Assembly (NCBI RefSeq): GCF_000417875.1
Contig: NW_006920888.1
Location: forward strand, 324,103-388,102
Source: Pseudozyma flocculosa PF-1
Taxonomy: Eukaryota; Basidiomycota; Ustilaginomycetes; Ustilaginales; Ustilaginaceae
Direction of reading: 5' to 3'
Length of the DNA stretch: 64,000 bases
Numbering within the stretch: the stretch's first letter is position 1; each line of letters starts with the position of its first letter. The position numbers and the translations under genes were made by a program. Below the pieces are notes generated by a model, which was given only the letters and a program-made list of their open reading frames with translations, was not told where the DNA came from and ran no database searches. Below, one piece after another: positions 23,602-34,615 of the stretch.

Positions 23602-25137
23602 ATGCCGGCAGCGATCAGGCTCGTCCGACAGGCCATCGCTGGGCCCAGCCGCCTGCCGATCGGCTCTGCCGTCCCTACGCCTGCGCGACGCTGCCTTTGG
23701 ACCTCGCAAGGGACCGCCGACGCTGCCCCTCCGACGGCCTCCCCGTCCTCATCCTCGTCCCCGCCTCCTCCCGGCTCTACCCCGAGACCACGTACGATCT
23801 TCTCCGGCATTCAGCCGACGGGCATCCCGCACCTCGGCAACTACCTCGGAGCGCTGCGCAACTGGGTCGACCTGCAGAATGGCGCCTCGCCGGACGATAC
23901 GCTCCTCTTCTCCATCGTCGGCATGCACGCCCTCACCATGCCGCAGGATCCCAAGCGCCTCTTTCGCGAGCGCCGCGAGATGATGGCCACCCTCCTCGCC
24001 ATCGGCCTCGACCCGCACCGCTGCACCATCTTCCACCAGGACCAGGTCAAACAGCATGCCGAGCTCGCCTGGTACCTCATGTGCCAGACACCCTTTGGCA
24101 AGCTCGGCAGGATGACGACGTGGAAGGTGGGTTCGAGGAGCCAGGGTCGAGCTGAGAACAGGGTCCATCACTCATACTCTGCGCTTGTGCCGCCATCTCG
24201 CTCCGGCTTGGACCGTCTCGCAGTCGAAGCTGGCGACGGCGCGGAACAGCGCAGACGAGTCGTCCATCGACGAGACGCAGCTCGCACTTGGCCTCTTTGC
24301 GTACCCCGTGCTCCAGGCCGCCGACATCCTGCTCTACCGGTAAGTGCTGCAGCAAAGAGTCTTACAGATCCTGCCCTGCTCCGAAGCTCTGAGCTTCATC
24401 TCTCCCCCCCCCGTGCGCCTCGACCAGTTCGACGCATGTGCCTGTCGGAGAGGACCAGGTGCAGCACCTCGAGCTCTCTCGCGACGTCGCCGACCTCTTC
24501 AACCGGACCTACAGGAAGCGCTTCTTCCCGCTCCCTCAGCACATCATCAGTACGTGCCGTCTTGCCTGGGGGCGTCCTCTTGGCTGTCCACGCCGATGAC
24601 CTGACCCTCGTCGATCCCGCCTGCTGCACCTCTTCAGCTCCGACCAAGCGGATCCTCTCGCTGCGAGACCCGACTTCAAAGATGTCCAAGTCGGCGCCAG
24701 ACGTCAACTCCCGCATCCTCCTGACCGACACACCGGCGCAGATCTCGTCCAAGATCCGCAAAGCCGTCACCGATGCGGAGCGGACCATCTCGTACGACCC
24801 AACCAACCGGCCCGGCGTGTCGAACCTGCTCTCGATCCTGTCCGGCCTCTCGTCGGATCCAGGATCGACGCCAGCCAAGGTGGCCGAAGAGCTCAACGGC
24901 GCCCTGGCGCGCCAGGCCGAGCAGGGCGGCAAGGAGCTGCCGAGCGGCAAGTACCTCAAGGACGCCGTCGCCGACGTGTGCGTAGAGGCGCTCCGTCCCA
25001 TCCAGCACGAGCTCGAGAGGGTCAAGATGGACCAGGCCTACCTCGCCGAGATGGAGGAAAAGGGCAGGGCAAAGGCCGAGGAGGCGGCGGAGGCCAACAT
25101 GCAGGCCGTCCGGCGGATGATGGGCGTCGCTGCTTGA
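23602..25137 (+). CDS. MSW1: Mitochondrial tryptophanyl-tRNA synthetase
   Basis: Class I aminoacyl-tRNA synthetase that charges mitochondrial tRNA-Trp. Four exons, join(23602..24126, 24224..24339, 24428..24549, 24638..25137), give 420 residues. An N-terminal Arg/Ser/Pro-rich presequence of about 60 residues ([10 protein letters not shown] ...) precedes the core. The bacterial-type core has [20 protein letters not shown] with the HIGH-like PHLGN at 76-80, [62 protein letters not shown], and KMSKS at 269-273 within [15 protein letters not shown]. The C-terminus is the usual helical anticodon-binding region ending in a charged helix. The bacterial-type core and the presequence mark it as the organellar enzyme, not the cytosolic WRS1. 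It diverges from the amino-acid transporter. Confidence 0.96.
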   Translation: MPAAIRLVRQAIAGPSRLPIGSAVPTPARRCLWTSQGTADAAPPTASPSSSSSPPPPGSTPRPRTIFSGIQPTGIPHLGNYLGALRNWVDLQNGASPDDTLLFSIVGMHALTMPQDPKRLFRERREMMATLLAIGLDPHRCTIFHQDQVKQHAELAWYLMCQTPFGKLGRMTTWKVGSRSQGRAENRVHHSYSALVPPSRSGLDRLAVEAGDGAEQRRRVVHRRDAARTWPLCVPRAPGRRHPALPVSAAAKSLTDPALLRSSELHLSPPRAPRPVRRMCLSERTRCSTSSSLATSPTSSTGPTGSASSRSLSTSSVRAVLPGGVLLAVHADDLTLVDPACCTSSAPTKRILSLRDPTSKMSKSAPDVNSRILLTDTPAQISSKIRKAVTDAERTISYDPTNRPGVSNLLSILSGLSSDPGSTPAKVAEELNGALARQAEQGGKELPSGKYLKDAVADVCVEALRPIQHELERVKMDQAYLAEMEEKGRAKAEEAAEANMQAVRRMMGVAA

Positions 25138-25269
25138 GGGCCGCTGGGCCGGTGTGGATGCGGCAGGGCAGGAGCTGGAGTGCGTGGAGTGTACAAATAC
25201 AGGGAGGGCGCAGCATAGGATGCCGTGCGATGGTGGATGATCCGCCCACGACTGTAGCTGGGCGTGGCG
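25138..25269. other. Convergent 3' intergenic region, MSW1 / THOC5
   Basis: 132 bases between the two stops. It holds both transcript ends, with an AT-richer tract at about 25190. Nothing else seen. Confidence 0.6.
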
Positions 25270-26335
25270 CTATGCCGAGGAAGCGGCAGCGGGGTTCGAC
25301 GCGGACGCCTCTGCGGCCGGAGCGTCGGCCGACGAAGGCTGTTCTTGCTGTTGTTGCGTCGTGGTGTTGTCGAACTTGCTCCCAACCGCTTTGGCCGCCT
25401 GTTCGACATGGATGCGGTCGACAAGGGATCAGCTCGACTCGCTCGTCTGCCAAACCCAGGGGACAGGTATGAGCCTGAGCAACTCACCGCGAGCAGCTCC
25501 TTGAGCTCCTTTTCCGCCTCTTCAAGCTTGATCTTCTTCTCCTTGCTCTCGCGGATCACGGCCGACTTTTGAGACTGGAGCGACTGTTTCTCCGCCTCCA
25601 GTCTGGATTCGAGACGAGAAGAGAGCCGTGAAAGAGTCAGCTAGTCGTCCCTGCGATAAACGCCAGATGTGAGGAACGAGAGGAGAACGATGCGCACCTC
25701 TTCCTCTCCGTCAGCTCAAACTTCAACCGACTGAGCATGAAGAGATGCGGGTCGTTGCGGATCTCGTCCGTCTTGAGGTCTTCGGGGGCGATTTGCAGGA
25801 ACTCTTCCTCGGAATGCAGGTCGACGTCCTGGTAGATCGACCTGTCAGTCCGTCGAGCCGTACCACAAGGGAGCGCACGGAGGAGTCAGTCCTCAGCCCA
25901 CCCGCCCTCCTGCCCGCCGAGCGCCAGACGCCAACGTACTGGAACATCCTGCAGGCCCAGACTTCGATCTTGAGCATCGTCTTTTCGTACTCGTAGTTCT
26001 GCAGCTTGAGGCGTTCCACGTCGACCTTGGACCTGGCATCGTTGACCTTGGCCTTGCGCTCGTTGAGCGTCGTGTAGATGGATCGGTTCGTCGACTTGAG
26101 CTGCGCCAGCAGCGGGGTGGCCGTTTCGAGGATCGAGAGCCGGTCCGTTGCGCTCGGCGGGGCGCTCAGCGATGAGAGCGCCAGCAGCGCCGACAGCGTC
26201 GCATCCAGTGTCTAGCAGTTCGGATGAGCGGGAAGACGGAGGGCGGCGGTCTCAGACGGATGAGCGAGAGGATGGGAGGGCGGGCGACGCACGCTGCCAA
26301 AGACGACGTACCTGCTCGTCGGCTGCTTCCGTCAT
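25270..26335 (-). CDS. THOC5: THO complex subunit 5 (Fmip1 domain), short fungal form
   Basis: Component of the THO/TREX complex that couples transcription with mRNA export. Five exons, complement(25270..25398, 25488..25602, 25698..25841, 25940..26211, 26312..26335), give 227 residues. The first exon has only eight codons (MTEAADEQ). The recognisable core is LKLQNYEYEKTMLKIEV, then DVDLHSEEEFLQIAPEDL, then DPHLFMLSRLKFELTERKR and a long coiled coil through KIKLEEAEKELKELLA. The last exon gives AAKAVGSKFDN and a Gln/Ala-rich tail. This matches the N-terminal half of animal THOC5; the large C-terminal half is absent. The last intron acceptor (25399-25400) was chosen because the other AGs lead into a stop. 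Saccharomyces has no clear THOC5, so this also argues for a non-yeast fungus. Confidence 0.83.
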
Positions 26336-26893
26336 GCTGGCCCTGCCTTCGTAGCGTGGCGCAAAGAGGCGGAGTGAGTGCGATCCTGTGCGTGACGGCG
26401 TAAAGTGGCAAAGGGAGGTACGAGTCGGTGCAAAGCAGCCAGAGACGGAGAGAGAGGAGAGAGAGGAGAGAACGATGCAGAAGATGGTCGAGGTTGAGAC
26501 GCAGCAGGGCAGCGACCAGGCCAGCTCCACTTTTCTCTCGCCGGGCCGGCCCACTCCCGAGTTCCACGCCGCGCCTCGGCCACGCCCGCTCGCCCACCTC
26601 GTTCCGGAGTCGGGCCGACGCGCTCCTCTCTTCTGTCCCGGGCCCAGCCTGCCAGACCCGTCAGCATGGGATCACGTTCTATCTCTTTCACTTCCGGCTC
26701 TAGGGTTACAGCGGTGCGTCCAGCGGTGTGCGGGCTTTGGTGGGGAAACGAGCGGGGATCGGGTGTGAGCGGTGTGCGGAGTCTGGTCTAGGATGCGGCC
26801 GACCGCAGGAGGGTGGCAGGCTTGCTTGGACGGGGTCCTCGAACCTGGTCATGGCGGCGGCCTTGGAGGATCGACCGTCGAGCGGCCTCGCCT
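26336..26893 (-). other. Intergenic region between STE23 and THOC5
   Basis: 558 bases: STE23 3' end and THOC5 promoter, both minus strand. It contains GAGA-type purine runs at about 26430-26480. No gene with a family signature. Confidence 0.5.
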
Positions 26894-29800
26894 TCAGAGG
26901 TTGGCCTTGGACTCCGAGGCGGGCGCGATCTGGGCGATGGCGGCCTGGGCCAGCTTGGCCACCTGCTCGGCCTCGTCCTCGGGTTCCTTGAACAGCTCCT
27001 CGAGGCTGCGGACGGGCACGGCGGCCTTGGAAGAGTGCAGCGACGCCTTGAACGCGATCGGGTCGGCCACTTCGACGGCCGGCACCGCGGACGCAACAAC
27101 GGCCTGTTGCTGCTGCTGCTGCTTGTCGTCAGCGGCTTCCTTGTAGGGGAACTGGGCGGCGAGCGCATCAATCATGTCCATCATCGACTTGAGGCTCTCC
27201 TTGGGCAGGTCGGGCACCTGCGAGAGCGCCTGCTGGGCAAAGTCCTTGACCGTCTCGACGGCGGGCTGCTGCGCCTTGAGCGCCTCGAGCGCCTCCTTGG
27301 GCACGGGGATGCGCTGCGCCTCGATGGCGCCCTGGAGCGCCTCGGCCGCCTCGACGCTGAAGCGCGTCGCCTTGGCCGACGAGGCGAGGTGGACCGACAG
27401 CTTGGCGCGCGTCGGGCTCGACGGGTGGATGCGCGTCATGAAGAGGTCGACGACGTCGGACTTGCGCAGCTTGCCAATCGCCTCGACGTCGGTCCAGCGC
27501 GAGAGGAAGTCGTACTTGCCCGAAAAGACGTTGGACCAGTAGGTGTGCGACTCCTCGTTGAGGTTGAGCCACTTCTGCAGCTTCTTGTGGATGACGCTCG
27601 ACTGGTGCGCGGCAAACTCGTCATCGGTCATGCGCTCGAGCAGCGGCTTGAGCTGCTGGTCGAGGAACGAGTCGACGCGCGACTCGAGGTAAGGGGCGTC
27701 GCGCTCCGACTGGACAATGATGCGGAAACCCATCGATCCGACCGAGCGGCGGCCTCCGCTGAAGACGAGGTAGCCCAGCTGCTCCTTGGTGCGCAGCTGG
27801 TCAAACGCCGGCTCGTGGGCGATCTGCGACAGCAGCGACAGCTTGGCGCGCAGCGCCACGTCCGAAGGGTCGCCGACCTCGCAGTAATACTCGAGCGCCG
27901 AGTTGATGTTGGCGTCGTTGGTGACGGGCAGCGTCCACACGTGGTTGCTGCCGGGCGGCAGCAGCAGCGAGCGCTGCGACACCAGCTCGGCCGGGTTGAT
28001 CGGGCGGCTCTGGAGCGTGGCGAGCGACTCGTCGGCCACGCGCTGCACCTCGTCGCGCTGCAGGTTGCCGTGGGCCAGCACCTCGACGTGCATCCGCTGC
28101 AGCAGCTCCGGCAGGAAGGCCTGCACCTCTTCGGCCGTCAGGCGCTCGAGCTCGGCCAGCTTCTCGCGCGGCGTCCACATCTTGTCCTGCAGCAGGTAGG
28201 TGAGGTAGAAGTGGGCGTGGCGGTAGGGCTCCTCCATGCTGAAGTTTTCCCAGCCCCGGCGGACGCGGTCCTTGATGATGTCAAAGCGGCGGGCGTCGAC
28301 CTTGAAGTTGATGAGCTCCTTGAGGATGTTCTGCAGCAGCACGTTGAGCTTGTCGTTGTAGCCGCTAACCGACAGCACGATGCTGTTGTCCTGCGAGTCG
28401 AGCGAGTAGGCGAGGCCGGCCAGGCTGGCGTCGTACGAGTACTCTGTCAGCTCGTCGTTGACCAGGTCCATGACCATGCGCGTCTTGGTGGCCGCCAGCG
28501 GCGTCGCGTTGATGGCCGGGTTGCGCATGGTGAAGAAGAGGTTGGCCTTGGGCATGCCAAACTGGTCGTCGACCTTGTGCCACACGCGCATCGCCGGCGT
28601 CTCGGAGACGAGCGTGGGGCGCGGCGCCGGCTTGCGGCCGCGCTCGGCGGCCAGCTGGCCCTTGAGCTCGAAGTTGGTCGGCACAAACGAGTTGGGCCGC
28701 GGCAGCGCCAGGTCCTCGTAGTCGGACGGCGCGAGGTCGAGCAGGCGCTCCGGCAGCGGGCGCACCGTGTACTCGGTGCCGTACCACTTCTCGCGGCCCT
28801 CCCACTCGGCGGTGCCGTCCGGCAGCGTCTTGGCGGCCACCATGACGCGGCAGTTGCGCGGGCTGAGCATGTCGAGCGTCTGCTGGATCTGGGGCAGGTC
28901 AAACTCGCGGCTGAGGTAGGCGCCCGACAGGATCCACTCGCGCGGGTAGGGCATCTGCATCTCGGTGGCGATGGCCGAGGCGTAGTCGGCCGGGTCCGAC
29001 TTTTCGCGGAAGCGGAACATGAGCTCGCTCAGCTGCGACACCTCGCGGTGGGTCCACTCCTCGAGCTTCGACGAGCGCAGCAGGTGGATGTACTTGAAGA
29101 CGCTCTCGAGCACCTCTTCGTGGTGGGCCAACCCGTCCTTGGTGAGGTCGATGTTGATCTTGAAGAACTGGAAGCCATTGGCGCCGTCCGAGCCGCCGGC
29201 GCTGATGCGGTTGCACCAGCCCTTGCGCTTGAGGTGCGACAGGATCGAGCCCTCGCCCTCGTGGCCGATAAAGTGCGACAGGAAGTGGCTCGGCTTGGTG
29301 CGGTAGAGCGGGCCCTGGTCCGGGATGGGGAAGGCGATCCGCATCGAGCGCATGTCGCGCACCGTCTTGTAGAACACCTGCTTCTGCAGCTGCTCGGGCT
29401 TGAGCGGCGACGAGGGAAACTCGGGGGGATTGCGGCCGGTGTTGCGGACGCCCGAAAACTTGTCAATCACCCACGTCGTCAGCTGGTCGAGCGGCTCGCG
29501 GCCCAGCACGACGAGCTTCATGACGTTGGCGCTGTAGTAGCGGTCGTGGAACTTGAGCAGCTCGTCGCGCACGTCGACGCCCTTGCCCTTGGGGTTCTCC
29601 CACAGCGTCTGGTAGTTGCCTGTGCCAAAGTGGGAGTAGGGGTGGCTGGCGTCGCTGAGGCTCTTTTCGAGCTGGAACGAGCGCCACGCGTCGCTCTGGA
29701 GGTTCTTCTTGTGCTCCGAGTCGACGGCCTTGATCTCGCGCTCCGAGCAGCTCGGGTCGAAGAGGGGCTCAAGGAAGAACTGGGCGAAGCGGTCGAGGGC

Positions 29801-30430
29801 GCCCTCAAAGTGCTCCGGCCCGACGTCGAAGAAGTAGTTGGTGTTGTCCATGCCCGTGTAGGCGTTGGAGCCGCCCGAGTGGTTGGAGAGGAACTCGCTG
29901 TACTCGTTCTCGCGCGGGTACTTTTTGGTGCCCATGAAGAGGAGGTGCTCGCAAAAGTGGGCCAGCCCTTGGAGCTCCTCGGGATCCGAGAGGTGGCCGA
30001 CCCGGATGTCCATGGCGGCGCTCGACTTGTCGGTCTTTTCGTCGTGGATGACGAGCGCCTCGAGGCCGTTGGCCAGGCGGACCAGCCGGTACTTCATGTC
30101 ATCGCGCGACGGCACCTCGAGGTCGCGGGTGAAGACGGCGTAGGGAGCGGGCGTCTTGACGTCGCCGATCGAATCGCGCACCTCGTAGCCGGGCGGCAGC
30201 GAGTCAAACGAGAAGCCGGCCGAGCCGACGGTGCTCGAGGACGCGGCCGCCGCCGTGGCGAGCTGGCGGGAGCTGCCGGGCGCCTTGGATGCCAGCGGCG
30301 ACGAGGGAGACGAGGACGAGGAGGCCATGTTGAAGGAAAGCTGGCTGGACGACGACGAGAGCCTGTGGGCGAGAAGAGCGGCAAGCACGGCGATCAGCAC
30401 GGCCGTCAGACGCTGGAGGGTGCGCGCCAT
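26894..30430 (-). CDS. STE23: STE23-type insulysin metalloprotease (M16A)
   Basis: Zinc metallopeptidase of the insulin-degrading-enzyme family. In yeast, Ste23 helps process a-factor pheromone precursor and clears peptides. Intronless, 1178 residues from the ATG at 30430. The inverted zinc site HFCEH is at 158-162 (GLAHFCEHLLFMGTKKYP), followed by SNHSGGSNAYTGMDNTNYFF and EREIKAVDSEHKKN carrying the third ligand. All four M16 homology blocks follow, with LKRKGWCNRISAGG, YLLQDKMWTPREKL, KEQLGYLVFSGGRRSVG and SHTYWSNVFSGKYDF in order. It is longer than the yeast enzyme (1027). The extra sequence is an N-terminal extension of about 75 residues that starts with a hydrophobic stretch (TAVLIAVLAALLAHRL, 9-24) and a C-terminal tail of about 90 residues with a Gln run. 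The hydrophobic start could act as a signal anchor, unusual for this mainly cytosolic family. Confidence 0.96.
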   Translation of the reverse strand: MARTLQRLTAVLIAVLAALLAHRLSSSSSQLSFNMASSSSSPSSPLASKAPGSSRQLATAAAASSSTVGSAGFSFDSLPPGYEVRDSIGDVKTPAPYAVFTRDLEVPSRDDMKYRLVRLANGLEALVIHDEKTDKSSAAMDIRVGHLSDPEELQGLAHFCEHLLFMGTKKYPRENEYSEFLSNHSGGSNAYTGMDNTNYFFDVGPEHFEGALDRFAQFFLEPLFDPSCSEREIKAVDSEHKKNLQSDAWRSFQLEKSLSDASHPYSHFGTGNYQTLWENPKGKGVDVRDELLKFHDRYYSANVMKLVVLGREPLDQLTTWVIDKFSGVRNTGRNPPEFPSSPLKPEQLQKQVFYKTVRDMRSMRIAFPIPDQGPLYRTKPSHFLSHFIGHEGEGSILSHLKRKGWCNRISAGGSDGANGFQFFKINIDLTKDGLAHHEEVLESVFKYIHLLRSSKLEEWTHREVSQLSELMFRFREKSDPADYASAIATEMQMPYPREWILSGAYLSREFDLPQIQQTLDMLSPRNCRVMVAAKTLPDGTAEWEGREKWYGTEYTVRPLPERLLDLAPSDYEDLALPRPNSFVPTNFELKGQLAAERGRKPAPRPTLVSETPAMRVWHKVDDQFGMPKANLFFTMRNPAINATPLAATKTRMVMDLVNDELTEYSYDASLAGLAYSLDSQDNSIVLSVSGYNDKLNVLLQNILKELINFKVDARRFDIIKDRVRRGWENFSMEEPYRHAHFYLTYLLQDKMWTPREKLAELERLTAEEVQAFLPELLQRMHVEVLAHGNLQRDEVQRVADESLATLQSRPINPAELVSQRSLLLPPGSNHVWTLPVTNDANINSALEYYCEVGDPSDVALRAKLSLLSQIAHEPAFDQLRTKEQLGYLVFSGGRRSVGSMGFRIIVQSERDAPYLESRVDSFLDQQLKPLLERMTDDEFAAHQSSVIHKKLQKWLNLNEESHTYWSNVFSGKYDFLSRWTDVEAIGKLRKSDVVDLFMTRIHPSSPTRAKLSVHLASSAKATRFSVEAAEALQGAIEAQRIPVPKEALEALKAQQPAVETVKDFAQQALSQVPDLPKESLKSMMDMIDALAAQFPYKEAADDKQQQQQQAVVASAVPAVEVADPIAFKASLHSSKAAVPVRSLEELFKEPEDEAEQVAKLAQAAIAQIAPASESKANL

Positions 30431-31718
30431 TCGAGGTGGAGCGAGGTAGAGGGTGTCTCGAGGCGTGCCGAAGGGGACGGGAGGCGAGGCGGAGCGGGGC
30501 GAAGCGGGGCGGGGCGGGCAACTCACAGCGGCTGCGGCGAGGCTGCAGTAGTCGCGGACGAAGGGCGTGAAGAGGATGCCGAGCTGAAGCTGGAGCTGGA
30601 GCTGGAGCTGCTGGGCCGAGTGTGGCGCAAAAGGGCCGGGCTGGTACTTGTGGCAGTGGCCGCCGCTGCAAAGGGCAGGGATCGAGCTGGAGAGGCACTC
30701 CGGACAGCTGAGCGTGCAATGGCTTTCCTGAGGGCCAGCATACACGGGAGAGGGGGGCCGCTCTAGCAGAGGGGCGGCTTGGCAGTCGTGACTTGGCGGA
30801 GGGATGGGCAGGACAGTCGGAGTCGGGGGGCGTCTATCGCAATGCGAGGCGTCGCGGTGGGGATCGGTGGAATGCCTTGTGAAGCTTTGACGACTTCCGC
30901 CGTTCCGCAAGAGGTCGGTCGAGGTCTTTGTCGAGTCGAAAGGACGGGCAATCGAGGAGTCTTTGCCGTCTGCCCGGCTGGAGAGCTGCCGACGATAGAT
31001 ACGAGGGGGTATGGACGGGATGGGCGCTGTTCGATCAGAGCGAGCCAGCGAAACGGTGATGCGGGGAGCGAGGCTGGTGGTGGTGGTGGGGTGGTGGTGG
31101 ATGAGTTGGAGCGACGTGGCGAGGCGCTGGGGTAAGCGACCGGCAGGGCAGGCCTGGCAGGCCGTTCCCACACGCGGGTGGCGGACAAAGGGTCAAGGCC
31201 AGGCCTGCCCTGCCCTGCCCTGCTCCACCCGGCCTGGCGCTGCTGTCCGTTTCCCGTTCGAAAAAATCAAGAGGAAAAGCGGGCAGGCGTGGCCCCGCCG
31301 GTCCCTTTGTCCGCCGGGCAGGCCAAGCCTGGCCTGGCCCATCACGCCAGCTTGCTTGTATGCTGCCTGGCAGGCCTCTTGCCGCTGGGCCCGCCGTCTC
31401 GACGGCATGGTCCCGTCCATGTTATATTTGGCTGGATCACACCTCGTCGAGAGTCGGTGCCGTCGGACGGAGCCGGTGCTCCCATCGTCGCGACCAACGC
31501 CGACGGGCTTGGGCTGGTGTCGGACGAGCCGGAGCGGACAGCAGACTGGGCTCTCTCGCACGTCCCCCAGCTGCCTGGTTGGCCTCCGGTCCGTGCCCCA
31601 TTCTCACTATTGTCCCCGGCCTCGCTCCCCTGCTTGACCTTTGCTTCCGACTGCCATCACCACCTCCCCCTCTCCGTCGCCTTTTCTGGTCGCGATCACC
31701 GCGCTTGCGCTGGCCATC
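30431..31718. promoter_or_regulatory. Divergent intergenic region, STE23 / DUF4246 gene
   Basis: 1.3 kb between divergent starts. Contains GCCTGGC-type low-complexity sequence (about 31140-31380), a TATATTT-like AT patch at about 31422 and a CT-rich leader before the plus-strand ATG. The minus frame is open far upstream of the STE23 ATG but has no ATG and no family resemblance there. Confidence 0.5.
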
Positions 31719-34615
31719 ATGTCCTTCGCCACGCCGGTGCAGATTTCTGAACCGCTTCACAGCGCGCTGCTCGACCTTGCCTCGGGCTGTATCCGCTTCG
31801 AGGCCGTCGGCTGCCCCCCGCGCTTTGCCAACAACTTCGTCCACGCCCTCATCTGCCTCGACTGCGGCGTGTATCCGCCAGAGTCGCTCGCCCGCCTCGA
31901 GGTGCCCCTCGAGAGCCACATCGTCCCCAACCACCAGCCCGCTTTCAAGGTCCACCCCATCACTGTCGCCCTACTCCTCCACGCCTTGGACCACTTTGAC
32001 CTCGGCGAGCTTGCAAAATACATCGAAGTTGCTCCCGACAGCTTCCGTGTCAGTGAGGATTACGGAGATGACGGCGGGACTGACGGCGATCCGGCCCCTT
32101 CTCAACCTCCAGTAGGCGATTCAACGCAACCCGCTCCGAAGAAGAAGGTCAAGGCTCGACGCTACCGTCCCCTCGACTCAAGCTTTTCCGCCGATGATGG
32201 AGCCGACTTCGTGTGCCTTCGCGTGCGCAGGCCCACTAAGCCGCCTGCGGCGCCGAAACAAGGCAGCGTCGTAAGCGGCTTCCTCCAGCATCGCTCTTCG
32301 CTCAACGAACTGCTTGCCTACATCCAGTCGAAGATCTACAGCGCCCAGGAGACAAGCACCATAGCTGCCCTGCTCGTCTCGGTCGCCCTAGGATCCACTC
32401 CCATGGCTGAAGAGTCTGCGCGGCGAAAGGAGCTATGGGAGGAGCGCACCGCTCCCTGCCTCGCCGTGAGCATACAAAGAGGCGATGCCCTCCGACATAT
32501 CCTCCGCGTCGCTTCTGGTACAAGCCCTGCCGTTCTGACCATCGCCACCGCCCTCCTTATTTCCCCGCCATCCCATCCGAGCAACGCACAGGCCGACGGT
32601 GGTCACCCGTTCGCCCTGGACGAGCTGCGCGTCTACATCCGCATCGACGAGATCATCCGCAGCAACCCGCACTGGCGTACCGCCGTGAGGGACGACGTGG
32701 CCAGAACGCACAAGTGGAAGCAGGAATCACTCGACGAGCACGGCTTCACGCCGAGCATGGCAAAGTATCTCGTCGACAAGCTGCGCTGGCTGGCTACCGA
32801 TCCGTATGGCCCCGACGTCGACCCGACCGCCGTCCCCGGCGTCTATTCACGCCGCAGCCTGCTCGATGCCGACGCTGCCTCCGAGCTCAAGCAGGCGATT
32901 GAAGCCTTGCGGACAGCCTCGTCTCGAAGCAAAGGCCGCACATGCCAAAGACCGGCTGGTTCGACGATGAGGACAAGGCGCCTGCACTCATTGACCCGTC
33001 GATGTATGCGCTGGCTCCGTACACCAGGGTCGGGCCGCAAACTGCGCGCCGCGGCCGTCCACTGATGATGGGCCGGGCGCAGACATTCCTCGACGAGCTG
33101 CGCCGTCCCTCGAGAGCGGGCTGGGATCCAGCCGCTAGGGGCTTCAAGGCGCCGTATGCGGTCAACGCCAAGCACGAGCACAAACCCACCGAGCACAGCG
33201 GCCGAGAGCTGGCCCAGTGGATCCCGACCGAGGTCCGCTCGGATCCCCGGGGAAGCACGGCCACCTTTCTCTCGTACATCAACAACCTGTCTCCATTCGA
33301 ACCTGCCGGTCGCCGCCTCTACGCCCACATCGGCAAGGCTTTTGCAGCGATGCTCCCCATGTTCGAAGTCGTGCTGGCTTCCTACCCTGCCAAGGCTGAC
33401 CCAGCCTTCTACAGCGGCGCCGCAGTCACCAGCGTCTCAGACACGTCTGGACAACAGGCCTCAGCCCGTCGTGGACCCTTGTTCCCTTCGAGTAGGCCCA
33501 CTCCTGCGAGGGCGCCGCGAGAGCCTTTTTCGAGCCATCTCACATCGGCGGGGTTTCCAGTCGGTGCGTTTGTGCCGCCGGCCTTGCCGACCGTCAATCT
33601 GCACGGGCAGTCCCTCCAGGTCGTCGTTCGGCTGTCAAAACAGCAACTCACTCCTGATGTTCCGTCGAGGAAGGGCGGGGGCTGGCACTACTCGGGCACG
33701 CCGGCAGAGAACATCTGCGCCACGGGCATCTACTACCTCGACTGCGAAAATATCGAGCCGCCTTCGACCAAGTTCATCACGGCGGTGGGCCGCGAGGCGC
33801 TCTCCGGCGGCAGCGTTCAACACCTGGACGATGGCCAGCAGGAGTACGTTTTTGGCCTCTCCGCCGAGCGTCTGAAACGCCGCCGCGTCCATAGCCAGGC
33901 TCTGGGCTCGACGAGGCCGATGGCGGGATCCTGCTTCGTGTACCCGAACCACCTGCAGGCCAAGACGGCCAACCTGAACCTCGTCGACCGCACCCGGCCT
34001 GGCCACGTCACAATGCTCGAGATTTTCCTCGTCGATCCGGACCACTTCACGCTGCCGAGCTGGAAGGTGCTGCCGCAACAGGTTGACTGGCTCCGCGACG
34101 CCACGCTCCAGCTGTGTTCGCGCGACCCAGCCTGCCGTCTGAGCAGGCTTCCCTTGGAGAGTGAGTACTTGTTTCCTGCATCGGGATGTCTGTGCACGCC
34201 TGCTGAGAACCTGCCGAGCGATGTGATGCTGACTCGGGTGTGGCATGCCCCTGCGGCCCTCCGCTTGGCAGTCCTTGAACGAATCTTCGACGAATTCGAG
34301 CGGAGCACGGCCCGCGACAGAACCTTGCCAGAGGGCTGCTCGTTGCGCTTGACCGACCCGCAAACTGCCGAGGTGCGCAGGCAGGAACACCTAGGCAGTC
34401 TGCTGGCCGTTCATTCCCTCGAGATGGTCACGGACGATGAGTGGGAGGACGAGTACGGAGAAGCCAGCGACTACGACGACAACGACGATGGCAGTCACCC
34501 GTCACCATTCCTTCCGGACGGAAGCTACAGCCAGGCCTTTATTGACTTCGCTCACAGCCATGGCATCGCTCCTTGGGAGATCCATGAGCACGACTGGCTC
34601 TTCGATTCCTACTGA
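31719..34615 (+). CDS. DUF4246-family protein, reading frame broken once near 32.9 kb
   Basis: Two overlapping frames form one family member. The first starts at the ATG at 31719 and stays coding-like to about 32930 before ending at 33065. The second begins about 32920 and runs to the stop at 34615. The first part has MSFATPVQISEP, then FANNFVHALICLDCGVYPPE and an IRIDEIIRSNPHWRTA block. The second has WFDDEDKAPALIDPSMYALA, then LQVVVRLSKQQLTPDVPS, WHYSGTPAENICATGIYYLD, SCFVYPNHLQAK and MLEIFLVDPDHF, which follow the order of fungal DUF4246 proteins. No intron of workable size reconciles the two frames, so one base is missing, or two are extra, near 32920. That may be a sequencing error or true decay. 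An assembly gap lies 1.8 kb downstream. Function unknown. Confidence 0.75.

Noticed and set aside
22759..23709. Possible membrane-protein gene on the minus strand in the transporter/MSW1 interval
   Set aside because: It has one hydrophobic stretch but is otherwise Arg/Pro/Ala low-complexity, overlaps the MSW1 start, and competes with other equally open frames. No exon chain could be built.
26813..30766. 1317-codon open frame on the plus strand
   Set aside because: It is antisense to STE23. GC-biased third positions keep the opposite frame open; its Leu/Val/Gly/Asp-repetitive content has no domain.
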